DNA of 63,356 bases from Leptospira kemamanensis (GTDB taxonomy: Bacteria; Spirochaetota; Leptospiria; Leptospirales; Leptospiraceae): positions 1 through 63,356 of the forward strand of contig NZ_RQGG01000015.1 in assembly GCF_004769665.1 (NCBI RefSeq), given 5' to 3'. Shown piece after piece: positions 47,178 through 57,481 of this stretch. Position 1 is the first letter of the stretch, and every line of letters starts with the position of its first letter. A program made the translations under genes and the position numbers. The notes under the pieces were generated by a model. The model was not told where the DNA came from. It saw only the letters and a list, made by a program, of their open reading frames with translations, and made no database searches.

Positions 47178-49733
47178 ATGTTGGAATTCACCAAAAGAGC
47201 AAAAAGAGTCATCAACGAAATCGCCCAAGATGAGGCAAAACGTTTGGGTTCCGATTTTATCGGTCCTGAACACATTTTACTTGGGCTTCTCCGGGAGGAG
47301 GACTCTGTCGCGATTAAGATTCTAACGAATCTAAATATCAATTTAAACGAACTCCGAAAAGAAGTGGAGAAACGTACTCGTGAGGGTTCGGGTGCTTTGT
47401 TACTCGATGTCAGCCAAGGGCAAGACAAGTACCAAAAAATGATCGAAGTTTCCAAAGAAGAGGCAAAACGCCTCAAACACAACTATGTGGGAACCGAACA
47501 CATCTTACTCGCATTACTTCGTGATAATAATAATATCGCTGGTGGATCTTTATCTTCCTTCAGTGTGAACTATAATGTCATCAAATCGGAAATTTTACGC
47601 CTACTCGGAGCTCCACCGTCTGGTTCTGTCGGAAGTGCTGGATCAACTGGTTCACAAACCACAGGACAAGGCCAAACGCAAAGCGCCACTCCAAGACAAG
47701 AAAAAAGTAAAACTCCGATCCTAGATGAATTTGCGCGCGACCTCACACAACTCGCTCGTGAAAAAAAATTGGATCCAGTCATTGGAAGGTCCAAAGAGAT
47801 CGAACGAGTCATTCAGATTTTATCTCGTAAAACCAAAAACAACCCAGTTCTCGTAGGGGAATCGGGTGTTGGTAAAACAGCTATCGTAGAAGGACTTGCA
47901 CAAGCAGTCATAGAAAAGTTAGTACCGGATCTCCTTTTCGACAAACGAGTGTTATCATTGGATTTGGCAAGCCTCATTGCAGGTACCAAATACCGTGGTG
48001 AGTTTGAAGAACGATTGAAAAAAATCATGAAAGAGATCGTAACTTCACAAAACATCATCATCTTCATTGATGAGTTACACACTCTCATTGGAGCAGGGGC
48101 AGCAGAAGGAGCAGTGGATGCTGCTAACATTCTTAAACCAGCACTCGCACGTGGGGAACTACAATGTATTGGTGCAACTACCAATAACGAATACCGTAAG
48201 TACATCGAAAAAGATTCTGCTTTGGAAAGACGATTCCAAATGGTGAAGGTGCTTGAACCTTCTGTAGACGATGCGGTTCTCATTTTAGATGGTTTGAAAA
48301 AAGCATACGAATCCCACCATAAGGTGCGTTATTCGGAAAAAGCCATCGAACAAGCTGTGAAATTATCTCACCGATATATCAATGATCGTTTTTTACCAGA
48401 CAAGGCAATTGACATCATTGATGAAGCAGGGGCAAAAGCACGTCTTGCCAATTGCCAACGACCAAATGAAATCAAAGAGATTGAAGAAGAAATCAAAGCT
48501 CTTTCTGTCAAAAAAGAAGATTTAGTACGTAGCCAAGAGTATGAAAAAGCAGCGGCTGTTCGCGATGAAGTGAATCGCAAAAAAGGCCAATTGGAAGAAA
48601 AAACCAAACAATGGCAAGAACGTATGGAAGGGTATGCTGTATCGATCGAAGAAGAAGACATCCTTTCAGTGGTTAGTTTATGGACAGGAATTCCTTTGAA
48701 AAAAATGGAACAGTCCGAAAACACGAAACTCCTCAATATGGAAGAAGAAATTAAATCTCGTATTGTTGGGCAAACGGAAGCTATCGAAAAAGTGGCACGT
48801 GCTGTCAGACGTTCTCGCACCGGTCTGAAAAGTGAAAAACGCCCTACAGGATCTTTTATTTTCCTTGGACCAACAGGTGTGGGAAAAACAGAACTTGCGA
48901 AGGCACTCGCAGAGCAGTTGTTTGGTTCTGAAGACAATATGCTTCGCATTGATATGTCTGAATACATGGAACCTCATGCAGTTTCCAGACTCATTGGAGC
49001 TCCTCCTGGATATGTAGGGTATGATGATGGTGGGCAACTTACAGAATTTGTGAGAAGAAAACCATATAGTTTGGTGTTACTCGACGAAATTGAAAAAGCG
49101 CACCATGATTTGTTTAATATCCTACTCCAAATTATGGAAGAAGGGAATTTAACAGACACCAAAGGTCGTAAGGTCAACTTCAGAGATACCATTATCATCA
49201 TGACATCCAATATTGCCGCTAAGGAGATTTCCAAAGGGGGACGTTTAGGTTTTGAAGATTTTGCTGAAGAAAGAGAATCTTACAAAGCAGAACAAGCAAG
49301 AGAACAATTGAAAAAACACTTCAATCCTGAGTTTCTCAACCGTGTAGATGAAGTTGTATACTTTGCTCCTCTCAAAAAAGAAGAAATCGTTAGCATTGTC
49401 GATATCATGTTAAAAGATTTTAACAAACGTTTGACGGAGAAAAAAGTTCTAGTGGAACTCACTCAAGGAGCAAAAGAACATTTTGCTACCATTGGATACG
49501 ACCAAAACTATGGTGCTCGTCCTCTGAGAAGAGTGTTCCAAAGAGAGTTGGAAGATTATATGGCAGTGCAGTCATTGAAAGGGGTTTATGACAATCCTAC
49601 CAAAATTTTGGTAGATTTGGCAGAAGGAAAACTTGTGTATTCCGAAACTCCTTGGTCTGACTACAAAGAAGTCCCGAAAAAAGATGACGGATCTTCTCCA
49701 AACACTGAGGAAAAAGATCTAGCTCTCGTTTAG
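47178..49733 (+). CDS. clpC: ClpC-type AAA+ unfoldase
   Basis: The 851-residue protein has two Clp_N repeats (~1-145), a flexible Gly/Ser/Gln/Thr linker (~147-175), AAA1 with GESGVGKT and the Walker B region IIFIDELH, a UVR-containing middle domain ([15 protein letters not shown] near 455), and AAA2 with GPTGVGKTE. The short UVR middle domain marks ClpC rather than ClpB. It unfolds substrates for ClpP. Gene order behind an McsB-like gene suggests phosphoarginine-directed degradation. Confidence 0.94.
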   Translation: MLEFTKRAKRVINEIAQDEAKRLGSDFIGPEHILLGLLREEDSVAIKILTNLNINLNELRKEVEKRTREGSGALLLDVSQGQDKYQKMIEVSKEEAKRLKHNYVGTEHILLALLRDNNNIAGGSLSSFSVNYNVIKSEILRLLGAPPSGSVGSAGSTGSQTTGQGQTQSATPRQEKSKTPILDEFARDLTQLAREKKLDPVIGRSKEIERVIQILSRKTKNNPVLVGESGVGKTAIVEGLAQAVIEKLVPDLLFDKRVLSLDLASLIAGTKYRGEFEERLKKIMKEIVTSQNIIIFIDELHTLIGAGAAEGAVDAANILKPALARGELQCIGATTNNEYRKYIEKDSALERRFQMVKVLEPSVDDAVLILDGLKKAYESHHKVRYSEKAIEQAVKLSHRYINDRFLPDKAIDIIDEAGAKARLANCQRPNEIKEIEEEIKALSVKKEDLVRSQEYEKAAAVRDEVNRKKGQLEEKTKQWQERMEGYAVSIEEEDILSVVSLWTGIPLKKMEQSENTKLLNMEEEIKSRIVGQTEAIEKVARAVRRSRTGLKSEKRPTGSFIFLGPTGVGKTELAKALAEQLFGSEDNMLRIDMSEYMEPHAVSRLIGAPPGYVGYDDGGQLTEFVRRKPYSLVLLDEIEKAHHDLFNILLQIMEEGNLTDTKGRKVNFRDTIIIMTSNIAAKEISKGGRLGFEDFAEERESYKAEQAREQLKKHFNPEFLNRVDEVVYFAPLKKEEIVSIVDIMLKDFNKRLTEKKVLVELTQGAKEHFATIGYDQNYGARPLRRVFQRELEDYMAVQSLKGVYDNPTKILVDLAEGKLVYSETPWSDYKEVPKKDDGSSPNTEEKDLALV

Positions 49734-49758
49734 AGAGTGATGGGGAAGGCGAACGGAA

Positions 49759-50193
49759 ATGGCAATACTCATTCCCCTCGTCTTCCTATTTTCCTACTTT
49801 TTCATCCGTAAAATTTGGTTCCAACTTCGTAAAATTCGCACAGTTGGGACCATTGAACGAATCGAACTTGGGTACATCCGTCCGAACCTAATCCTTCCCG
49901 AAGTCAAAGTTCACTACAAATACTACTTCCAATCCGGTTTGTATTTTGGATCGGGTTACCTGGGTTTATCCGATTTTTTGCCTACCGAAGAATTCCACCT
50001 ACATTTAGGCCCTGGGGAAAATCCAATTCTCTATGTCGGGGATTTGGAAATCATTACGGAAGAACATATCGAACATTACTTGCTTTCCAAGGGGGGAAGC
50101 GTTTTCCTATACCTGGACCCTATTGAGCCATACCATTCTCGGATCGATACGGTCAATTTGAACTCCATTACGGTTCCCTCGGATTTATTATGA
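49759..50193 (+). CDS. DUF3592-like small membrane protein
   Basis: A single N-terminal membrane segment (AILIPLVFLFSYFFIRKIWF) is followed by a beta-rich domain of ~115 residues with VKVHYKYYFQSGLYFGSGYLG and the end GSVFLYLDPIEPYHS. The layout, one helix then a strand-rich domain with a conserved Pro-x-x-P-like end, matches DUF3592-type proteins. Role unknown. It is 25 bases after clpC and overlaps the next gene by four. Confidence 0.55.
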   Translation: MAILIPLVFLFSYFFIRKIWFQLRKIRTVGTIERIELGYIRPNLILPEVKVHYKYYFQSGLYFGSGYLGLSDFLPTEEFHLHLGPGENPILYVGDLEIITEEHIEHYLLSKGGSVFLYLDPIEPYHSRIDTVNLNSITVPSDLL

Positions 50194-50969
50194 AACATTT
50201 GTCTCTCATCACTGCCGTTATTTGTCTACTTGTATCCTCATTGTATGCGCAAGAGAAAGAACAAGTTGGTTCTGCGTATTTCCAAGCGGTAGATGAATTC
50301 AAAATCAAAAATTATGCAAAATCAATCGAACTAGTAAAAAGCCTACTCGTTGATGGTAAGTCCTCTTACGAATTTTATGCCTTACTTGCTTACAACTATG
50401 ATAAGTTAAACGATTTTGACAATTCCTACAAAAACATGTTGGAAGCAAGAAAACGTAAACCTGATGATGAAGACCTTCTACAAGGAAGTCTTGCTATCTT
50501 AACTCGTCACAAAAAATGGAAACCCGCAATTGAGTTAGCGGAAAAAGCCATTCCGATGTACCCGCAAAATCCTGAGATTCGATATTATTATGCCTTGGCC
50601 CTCTCTGAAAAAGGTGCATCTAAAACGGCTCTTTCCCAAATTGAAAAAGCAAAAGCAGGAAGTCCGAGTGATGTTCGTATGCTTGAGTTAGAAGGGAAAA
50701 TTTATTACCAATTAAAAAATTATGATAAAGCTGATATGAGTTTGCGATGGGCATCGAGCATCAACCAAAACTCTGCTGAAATTTGGAATAACCTAGCACT
50801 CGTTCAAGAATCACTCTACAGAACCAATAAAAAATTGGGCAAAAAAAGTATGGCCAATTCTTATTTGGAAGAAGCCAAAACCTGTATTGAAAAAGCATCT
50901 TCTCTAAATGGAGAAAGTAACACCATCAAAGAAAATTCCAAAAGGATCACTTCACTCGCAGCGCTGTGA
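50190..50969 (+). CDS. Secreted TPR-repeat protein
   Basis: An N-terminal signal peptide ([18 protein letters not shown]) is followed by five or six tetratricopeptide units, e.g. [40 protein letters not shown] and [20 protein letters not shown]. It is probably periplasmic and mediates protein contacts. Four-base overlaps on both sides place it in the clpC-to-mtaB operon. Confidence 0.75.
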   Translation: MKHLSLITAVICLLVSSLYAQEKEQVGSAYFQAVDEFKIKNYAKSIELVKSLLVDGKSSYEFYALLAYNYDKLNDFDNSYKNMLEARKRKPDDEDLLQGSLAILTRHKKWKPAIELAEKAIPMYPQNPEIRYYYALALSEKGASKTALSQIEKAKAGSPSDVRMLELEGKIYYQLKNYDKADMSLRWASSINQNSAEIWNNLALVQESLYRTNKKLGKKSMANSYLEEAKTCIEKASSLNGESNTIKENSKRITSLAAL

Positions 50970-52255
50970 AAATTAAGTTCCATACACTCGGTTGCCGTCT
51001 CAATTTTTTTGAGACAGATGGAATGTACACTGTCCTAAAAGACAAAGGGTTTACCCTTGCAACAGCGGATGAAAACGCAGAGTACATCGTTGTCAATACT
51101 TGTACGGTTACCAACAAAGCTGATGTTAAAAACAGAAATATCATCCGCAATGCCATTCGCACAAATCCTGGTGCAAAAGTCTATGTGACTGGCTGTTATG
51201 CGGAGACAGACAAAGAGGTATTACAAAATATCCCTGGTGTCTTTGGAGTTTTTGGGAATACCGAAAAAAGTAGCCTGCCTTACCAAATCTTAGCGGACTG
51301 GGAAGGGAAGACCTATTCACAACCACAAAACTTAGATCGTTTTTCTTATTCAGATGTATTACCAGAAGGACATACCAGAGCGTATTTAAAAATCCAAGAT
51401 GGTTGTAATCGAAAGTGTTCTTATTGCAAGATACCTGCAGCAAGGGGACTTGGGGTCAGCCGAAACTACGGGGATATTATCGACCAAGTCAAATACTTAC
51501 AAGACAATGGCGTTGGTGAAATCCAGTTAACGGGCGTTAATTTGGGTTGGTATCGTTTGGAAAATGGAGACAAAGGTTTCCTGAATTTAGTGGAAGACAT
51601 CTTAAAAGTATTAGAATACTCACGGATCCGTTTGTCTTCGATTGAACCACCCGACGTGGGATCTGGTTTGCTGGATCTTATGCAACACCCTAGGTTTTGT
51701 AAATTTTTACATGTTCCCATCCAAAGTGGCAGTCGTAAAATTTTAAAAGATATGAGACGGACCTACCATCCAGATGCGTTTCGTACGCGAATCGAACTTG
51801 CGAAATCAAAACTCCCTAATTTATTTTTAGGAACAGATGTGATTGTCGGCTTTCCATCTGAAACAGAAGTCGAATGTCAAGAAACCAAACAATTGTTAAT
51901 TGAGCTTGGTTTTGCTAAATTACATGTTTTCCCTTATTCAGTAAGAAAAGGAACCACTGCCGAAGCTTTAGGGGATCCCATTCCTGGGGATGAAAAAAAA
52001 CGCCGTGTCTTGGATCTTATGGCACTCAGTTCTAAATTACACGAAACTTATGCAAAAACAGCAATAGGGAAAACCTTTGAAGCGATTTTGGAAAATGATG
52101 GAAGACTTGTGACGGATCATTATTTAAAAGGACGCCTTCCCGAAACGTTCCCGATTGATACCTTACAAAAAGGTCAATTTGTCGATGTTAGGTGTGAAGA
52201 ATATTTCCCCGCCAAAGACAAAGAAGGAGAATTCCTCTTTACCTTTGCTCGTTAA
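50966..52255 (+). CDS. mtaB: tRNA methylthiotransferase, MtaB family
   Basis: The three N-terminal Cys of the second iron-sulfur cluster (TLGCRLN, NTCTVTN, TGCYAE) and the radical-SAM motif [11 protein letters not shown] are present, with a C-terminal TRAM-like domain. The [14 protein letters not shown] start fits MtaB, which makes 2-methylthio-t6A at tRNA position 37, rather than MiaB or RimO. Length (429) is normal. The GTG start overlaps the TPR gene stop. Confidence 0.9.
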   Translation: MKIKFHTLGCRLNFFETDGMYTVLKDKGFTLATADENAEYIVVNTCTVTNKADVKNRNIIRNAIRTNPGAKVYVTGCYAETDKEVLQNIPGVFGVFGNTEKSSLPYQILADWEGKTYSQPQNLDRFSYSDVLPEGHTRAYLKIQDGCNRKCSYCKIPAARGLGVSRNYGDIIDQVKYLQDNGVGEIQLTGVNLGWYRLENGDKGFLNLVEDILKVLEYSRIRLSSIEPPDVGSGLLDLMQHPRFCKFLHVPIQSGSRKILKDMRRTYHPDAFRTRIELAKSKLPNLFLGTDVIVGFPSETEVECQETKQLLIELGFAKLHVFPYSVRKGTTAEALGDPIPGDEKKRRVLDLMALSSKLHETYAKTAIGKTFEAILENDGRLVTDHYLKGRLPETFPIDTLQKGQFVDVRCEEYFPAKDKEGEFLFTFAR

Positions 52256-52308
52256 TACTTAAGAAAAAAGATTTCCAAAACCAGAGAAGTGATCATGATA
52301 GGTTCATC

Positions 52309-53079
52309 ATGAATCGTAAAAAACTCTACGGGTTCGTATCCTTAATTGGTATCATTCTAATCTTGGTCCTTGTATATTTCTTTCGAGGTTCTAAATCCAA
52401 TCTTCTTGTCATCAAAAAAGGTTCGTTAGTGGAGGCTGTGTATGCCCTTGGCACTGTAAAACCTGTAGATAGTTTCATTTTGAAATTTGGAATCGCAGCA
52501 TCGGTTCGCGAGATCTTTGTGGAAGAAGGTCAATCTGTGAAAAAAGGAGATTCACTCCTTGTCAATGATTCTGGAATTACCTTCCGTTCCCCATTCACAG
52601 GCACTGTTACCAAACTAAGCATTGCCAAAAATGAAACGGCTATGCCTGGGCTTCCCATTTTGGAAATCCAAAATTTAAAGGAAGTCTTTATATCCGTATC
52701 CCTCGACCAAGAGTCTGCACTACGTGTAAAACCAGGCCAACATGCCCAACTCAGTTTTGAATCCATCAGAGGAAATGTTTATAAAGGGGAAGTGGAACGT
52801 ATTTATCCATCGAACGGCCAGTTTCTCGTGAGAATTGAACCAAGTGAACTTCCCCAAGGAATTTTACCAGATATGACAACGGATGTTGCCATCGAAGTTT
52901 CCTCGAAAGACAATGTGATTCTTGTTCCACTTGTGGCTGTAGAACGAGGCAAACTCACACGATATAGAAATGGGAAAAAAGAAAAAATCGAAGTTCGTAT
53001 TGGTGCCATCAATGCAGAGTTTGGTGAACTCATCCAAGGGGATTTACTCGAAGGGGATGAGGTTCTCGTAAAAAATTAA
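52309..53079 (+). CDS. Membrane-fusion (MacA/HlyD-type) adaptor of an ABC exporter
   Basis: One N-terminal membrane helix (~6-26) leads to a lipoyl-like half (EGQSVKKGDSLLVND, FRSPFTGTVTKLS) and beta-barrel domains (FISVSLDQESALRVKPGQ; GDEVLVKN end). The hairpin that normally separates the lipoyl halves is almost absent, so at 256 residues it is a minimal adaptor. It abuts the permease gene and should form a MacAB-type complex with it and the ATPase at 54330. Confidence 0.82.
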   Translation: MNRKKLYGFVSLIGIILILVLVYFFRGSKSNLLVIKKGSLVEAVYALGTVKPVDSFILKFGIAASVREIFVEEGQSVKKGDSLLVNDSGITFRSPFTGTVTKLSIAKNETAMPGLPILEIQNLKEVFISVSLDQESALRVKPGQHAQLSFESIRGNVYKGEVERIYPSNGQFLVRIEPSELPQGILPDMTTDVAIEVSSKDNVILVPLVAVERGKLTRYRNGKKEKIEVRIGAINAEFGELIQGDLLEGDEVLVKN

Positions 53080-54333
53080 ATGTTATTTCTTGCGATCCGC
53101 CAAATTTTATCGAGACCCCAACAATCCATTTTAACCTTAATTGGGATTATTCTTGGGACTGCTGGTTATATTGTATTTTCTGGAATTATGCTCGGGTTCC
53201 AGGCCGTCATTACTGACCAACTTGTGAATTCGGATGGGCAAATTAAAATTTCGCCAAAAGATGAGCTCATCACGGAACGTACGTTTGATGATGTATTCTT
53301 TCAAGGAAAAGAAGTTCGATGGCTTTCTCCTCCTTCCGGTAGAACCGATAATTCACGTTTAACGAATGTTCTTGGGTGGATGGATAAATTGTCGAACGAT
53401 CATCGGGTGATATCCTATGCACCACAACTCACCAAAGAAGTGATTTTTGTGAATGGAAAATCAACTGCTCCGGCAAGGTTTGTGGGTGTGGATCCGAATA
53501 TCCAACCTAAAGTGACCAATCTCAGTGATTACATTGTGGAAGGGAAACTAGGTGATCTTTCACGTGGAACTTCGCTTGCGATTGCGGGAGAGGGAGTTCT
53601 CAATAAACTCGGTGCCAAAATAGACGATACGATTTTTGTGTATATTCCTGGAACAGATCTGATCCCGATCAAAATTGTTGGTATTTTAAGCACAGGAAAT
53701 CGTTTGGTAGATGAGGTGACGGTATATTCTTCTCTTTCCACGGTTCAAAGTATAACGAAGTCCAGTGGGGAAATTTCGCAGATCATTGTTAAAATCAAAG
53801 ACATTCGCGAAGCCGCATCCATTGCAGAAGATTGGCGTTACTTCAGTAAAGACAAGGTGGAAAGTTGGGACGAAGTGAATGCTAGTATCTTACAAGTATT
53901 CCGAACCCAAGACATCGTGCGAAACTCAACTACATTTACCATCATTCTTGTCGTTGCATTTGGAATTTATAATATACTCAACATGGTAGTGAACCAAAAA
54001 AAGAAGGAAGTTGCCATTTTGCGATCCATTGGTTTTGATGAGAAAGACACAATTCAGTTGTTTATTTTTCAGGGTTTATTTTTAGGAACCTTAGGAGCCA
54101 TCATTGGAATTTTTGTAGGGATACTTGGATGTTATTATATAGATGGTATTCCCATTGGAGATCCTAAACAAAACTCAAAAGCACTTATGAAAACCATGAT
54201 GATTTCTTGGGATGTAATGATTTATGTGAAAGGGTTCTCCATTGCGGTTCTCAGTGCATCGATTGCTAGTTTTATTCCAGCACGTATGGCAAGTCGTTTG
54301 TCACCAGTTGACATCATTCGAGGTGCTACATGA
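53080..54333 (+). CDS. MacB-type ABC transporter permease
   Basis: The protein opens with a membrane helix (RPQQSILTLIGIILGTAGYI), has a ~220-residue periplasmic domain and three C-terminal helices ending PARMASRLSPVDIIRG, the FtsX/MacB signature. Length is 417. It starts immediately after the adaptor gene and overlaps the ATPase gene by four bases. Substrate unknown; lipoprotein, peptide or drug export are all possible. Confidence 0.85.
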   Translation: MLFLAIRQILSRPQQSILTLIGIILGTAGYIVFSGIMLGFQAVITDQLVNSDGQIKISPKDELITERTFDDVFFQGKEVRWLSPPSGRTDNSRLTNVLGWMDKLSNDHRVISYAPQLTKEVIFVNGKSTAPARFVGVDPNIQPKVTNLSDYIVEGKLGDLSRGTSLAIAGEGVLNKLGAKIDDTIFVYIPGTDLIPIKIVGILSTGNRLVDEVTVYSSLSTVQSITKSSGEISQIIVKIKDIREAASIAEDWRYFSKDKVESWDEVNASILQVFRTQDIVRNSTTFTIILVVAFGIYNILNMVVNQKKKEVAILRSIGFDEKDTIQLFIFQGLFLGTLGAIIGIFVGILGCYYIDGIPIGDPKQNSKALMKTMMISWDVMIYVKGFSIAVLSASIASFIPARMASRLSPVDIIRGAT

Positions 54334-55001
54334 ATTTAGGAATTGAAGCAGACAATATTTTTAAATCGTTTGGAGAACCACCGCAAGTAGTTTTACAGGA
54401 TGTCTCATTAAAAATCAAAGAAGGTGATTTTGTTGCACTCACTGGGAAGTCAGGTTCAGGTAAATCGACTCTTCTGTACATTGTAAGTGGCCTTGACAAT
54501 CCAACCAGTGGAGAGGTCAGACTCAGTGGTAAATCCTTATCCGAAATGGATAGCAAAGCGATTCATGAATTGAGGAATCTTTCGATAGGGTTTGTTTTTC
54601 AATTTCACTACTTATTACCTGAACTAACAGGTTTGGAAAATATCACAATGCCCGCTCGCAAAACAGGGAATCAAAAACGAGTAGAAGAGTATGCATTACA
54701 TCTGATGGAAAGTTTTTCAGTTTCTCACTGTAAAGATAAGTTTCCAAGCCAAATGTCAGGTGGGGAAGGCCAAAGAGTTGCCATTGCACGTGCACTTGTT
54801 CAAAAACCCAAGTTTTTGTTTGCTGATGAGCCAACTGGCAATTTAGATACAGCTAACGGAGACAAGGTGATGGATATCTTCAAACGTATCAACAAAGAAG
54901 ATGGAACCACAATCCTATTTGTGACGCATGACCCTGATTATGCGGGCATTGCACAACAACGGATCCACATGGTGGATGGAAAAATCGCTGAAATTTCCTG
55001 A
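54330..55001 (+). CDS. MacB/LolD-type ABC transporter ATPase
   Basis: Walker A is GKSGSGKST, the signature is MSGGEGQR (Met for the usual Leu), Walker B is [12 protein letters not shown] and the H-loop VTHDPDYA. Length (223) is normal for this class. It completes the adaptor-permease-ATPase set that starts at 52309. Its stop codon lies at the edge of a long inverted repeat. Confidence 0.88.
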   Translation: MNLGIEADNIFKSFGEPPQVVLQDVSLKIKEGDFVALTGKSGSGKSTLLYIVSGLDNPTSGEVRLSGKSLSEMDSKAIHELRNLSIGFVFQFHYLLPELTGLENITMPARKTGNQKRVEEYALHLMESFSVSHCKDKFPSQMSGGEGQRVAIARALVQKPKFLFADEPTGNLDTANGDKVMDIFKRINKEDGTTILFVTHDPDYAGIAQQRIHMVDGKIAEIS

Positions 55002-55046
55002 AATATCTGCTATAGCAGTCTAATTTCGATTCTATAGCAGATATTT
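55001..55046. promoter_or_regulatory. Long perfect inverted repeat with nested 12-base palindrome
   Basis: AAATATCTGCTATAG (55001-55015) and CTATAGCAGATATTT (55032-55046) are exact reverse complements around a 16-base loop. The left arm also contains the self-palindrome CTGCTATAGCAG (55007-55018), so two competing folds exist. The right arm runs into TTTTCC, so an AT-rich intrinsic terminator for the ABC operon is the simplest reading; an operator or attenuator for the PLP-enzyme gene 50 bases on is the alternative. Confidence 0.55.
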
Positions 55047-55097
55047 TCCAAAAAAAATGATGAATTCGTATGCTCTTCACCCAGTTTGGTAGAAGAC

Positions 55098-56270
55098 ATG
55101 TTTGAACATTTTGAAACCGACGCCATCCGCATCCAAACCAAACGCACAGGGGAAAAAGAACATTCCACCCCCTTATTTTTAACTTCCAGCTTTGTGTTTG
55201 ATGATGCCGAACATGCAAGGGCCCTTTTTGCAGAAGAGGTAACAGGAAACCAATACACAAGGTTTTCTAATCCCAACACAACTGAACTCATCCAAAAATT
55301 ATGTGCATTGGAACATACAGAAGATGGAATCGCCACTGCCTCAGGAATGTCTGCAGTGTTTACTTCCATCTTTGGACTTGTAAAATCTGGAGATCATATT
55401 GTTTCGGCAAGAGCCATCTTTGGTTCCACTCACCAAATTTTTGCGAACATCTTACCGCGGTTTGGTGTGACAACAACTTATGTGGACATCGATAAACAAG
55501 AGGTTTGGGAAGCCGCTATTAAGGAGAATACAAAGATCCTTTATATTGAAACACCTTCGAATCCAGGACTTGATATTGTGGATTTGGAATGGGTCGCATC
55601 TTTATGCAAAAAGAAAAAAGTGATCCTTATTGTTGATAATTGTTTTTGTTCACCATACATTCAAAGACCAGCTGATTTTGGTGCGGATATTGTGATCCAC
55701 TCAGCAACTAAATATTTGGATGGACAAGGACGAACCATTGCGGGTGTGATTTTAGGGAAAAAAGAACTCATCCAACCGATTCGGTATATGGCAAGAAACA
55801 CAGGCCCTTCCCTTTCGCCAATGAATGCTTGGATTATATCCAAAAGTTTGGAAACATTGGCAGTTCGTATGGATCGCCATGCAGAAAATGCAATGAAACT
55901 TGCTACTTTTTTACAAGAGTCAAGTGATGTGGAGTTAGTTAGGTATCCTTTTTTGCCAAATGACCCTGGTTATGCGATCGCCAAAAAACAAATGAGATCT
56001 GGTGGAGGCATCGTTTCTTTTGTCATCAAAGGAGGAGTAGAAAGGGCTAAAAAATTCTTAGATGCACTCCAATGGTTTTCTTTAACTGCTAATTTGGGTG
56101 ATACAAGAACGACTGTGACCCATCCCACAACCACCACACACTCCAAACTTACAGAAGAGGAACGGTTGGCTGTTGGAATCAAACCTGGACTCATCCGAGT
56201 GTCTGTAGGACTAGAACACATTGATGATATCATTGCCGAAGTGAAGCAGGCATTGGCAAACTCAAAGTAA
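55098..56270 (+). CDS. metZ: Cys/Met-metabolism PLP enzyme, likely O-succinylhomoserine sulfhydrylase
   Basis: The fold-type I PLP Lys lies in HSATKYLDGQGR, with ASGMSAVFTS for phosphate binding and ETPSNPGL before it. The start FETDAIRIQTKRTGEKEHSTPLFLTSSF is the MetZ/MetY-type opening; exact substrate (O-succinyl or O-acetyl homoserine, or cystathionine synthesis) cannot be fixed. ATG at 55098 is preferred over TTG at 55086. Its 3' end overlaps the convergent cytochrome gene by 41 bases. Confidence 0.85.
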   Translation: MFEHFETDAIRIQTKRTGEKEHSTPLFLTSSFVFDDAEHARALFAEEVTGNQYTRFSNPNTTELIQKLCALEHTEDGIATASGMSAVFTSIFGLVKSGDHIVSARAIFGSTHQIFANILPRFGVTTTYVDIDKQEVWEAAIKENTKILYIETPSNPGLDIVDLEWVASLCKKKKVILIVDNCFCSPYIQRPADFGADIVIHSATKYLDGQGRTIAGVILGKKELIQPIRYMARNTGPSLSPMNAWIISKSLETLAVRMDRHAENAMKLATFLQESSDVELVRYPFLPNDPGYAIAKKQMRSGGGIVSFVIKGGVERAKKFLDALQWFSLTANLGDTRTTVTHPTTTTHSKLTEEERLAVGIKPGLIRVSVGLEHIDDIIAEVKQALANSK

Positions 56271-57456
56271 ACAAAATATATCGACTATCTCTTTTTTCGG
56301 AAAGAGATAGTTCTAATTGATTTTTCGTTTTTTCTGATAAATGATCACTTCTGATTTCTAAACTTTCTTCAAAACTGCGAACATAGTGTTCATCTGGATT
56401 CACTTCCGTTTCCCATACAATAGATTTTATGTTTTCTCCATTTAGATGAAATTCGAAGTTTACCGTATGATTTTCGTTTGGTGAAATTCTCGTATCATAG
56501 TATTCATGTGTGAGTTTTGTGTCCACAAGTCTCCCAATGATCGATTCTTCGATCAAATTCCGTTTCCCACTAGTGTCGATGGCAAAAAAGCGTAAGGTAA
56601 TTTTAGGAATTAGATAGGTTGGAAATTTATGACCTACATGGATGCTTTTTAATTCCGCATGGATATGAATGGTATCATTTTTGATTCTATTCAGTTCCCA
56701 TTTCGGTTCTACTGCACTACGAACAAATTCTTTGTCATGGATTCCTTTCCAAGAATGTTCTCTGTTTGGCATATGACAATTTTGGCATTGAACCCCTTGT
56801 TTTGCATAGGAAGACTCTTCCCATTCCTTGTATACCTCCATCAAACGTTTTCCATTCAAGAGAGTCCCTTTTTCCGGGCTTTCATGGCATGATTTACAAA
56901 AACCAGAAGCCTCAAATTCTGACTTCGACTGAAATCCGTTATGTGGTAGATGATTGTTTTCTGTTTCTTTGAAGACAGAATTTCGTGGTGGAGGTCCATA
57001 CCAGATCTGATTTCGGATATGGCAACTAGCACATTGAATCGAGGGATTGGTAATCCCTTCAGGGAAATGATTCTTTTGTGATATTAGTATTTCTTTTGTT
57101 CGAAAAGATTCGGAGACTTCTGCTTTGGTTTCGGGTAAGGGAGAGTGACAATCCAAACAATTATTAAATTCATTCGCATCTAAGATTTCCTTTTGCCAAA
57201 CAAGTCCACTCCCAATCGACTTGGAATGAAAGCTATTTTTCCATCCTCTCCATTGAGTTTCATGGCAAGTGGCACATTGTTTTGGATCAAAATTGGATTC
57301 AAAAGAGGAAAGTTGAAATTGTATGCCTTGGTTTGAATCATTTAACAGAGGTAAGGGATGTTTCCAATGTTCATCCAGAAATGAATTCTCTTTACAACTG
57401 AAGAAATTGATAGAAACACAAACCAATACCGACAGTTGTAAAATAAGAAACTTCAT
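56230..57456 (-). CDS. Pentahaem c-type cytochrome lipoprotein
   Basis: Five CxxCH haem sites occur: CATCH (61), CLDCH (100), CASCH (142), CKSCH (187) and CQNCH (224), all in the N-terminal 230 residues. A signal with lipobox INFFSC (Cys21) makes it a lipoprotein. The C-terminal ~170 residues are haem-free and beta-rich (VGHKFPTYLIPKITLRFF), a layout seen in cytochrome c554-related proteins. It is the last gene of a minus-strand unit with an outer-membrane barrel and rhodanese-like lipoproteins, which suggests electron transfer at the outer membrane. Confidence 0.88.
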   Translation of the reverse strand: MKFLILQLSVLVCVSINFFSCKENSFLDEHWKHPLPLLNDSNQGIQFQLSSFESNFDPKQCATCHETQWRGWKNSFHSKSIGSGLVWQKEILDANEFNNCLDCHSPLPETKAEVSESFRTKEILISQKNHFPEGITNPSIQCASCHIRNQIWYGPPPRNSVFKETENNHLPHNGFQSKSEFEASGFCKSCHESPEKGTLLNGKRLMEVYKEWEESSYAKQGVQCQNCHMPNREHSWKGIHDKEFVRSAVEPKWELNRIKNDTIHIHAELKSIHVGHKFPTYLIPKITLRFFAIDTSGKRNLIEESIIGRLVDTKLTHEYYDTRISPNENHTVNFEFHLNGENIKSIVWETEVNPDEHYVRSFEESLEIRSDHLSEKTKNQLELSLSEKRDSRYILFTLSLPMPASLRQ

Positions 57457-57481
57457 TTCTTTGAATGTTATTTTCTAGGGA

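Noticed and set aside
55047..55097. SAM riboswitch upstream of the MetZ-like gene
   Set aside because: The leader is too short and the only structure is the inverted repeat, which has none of the conserved SAM-riboswitch junction sequences I know.
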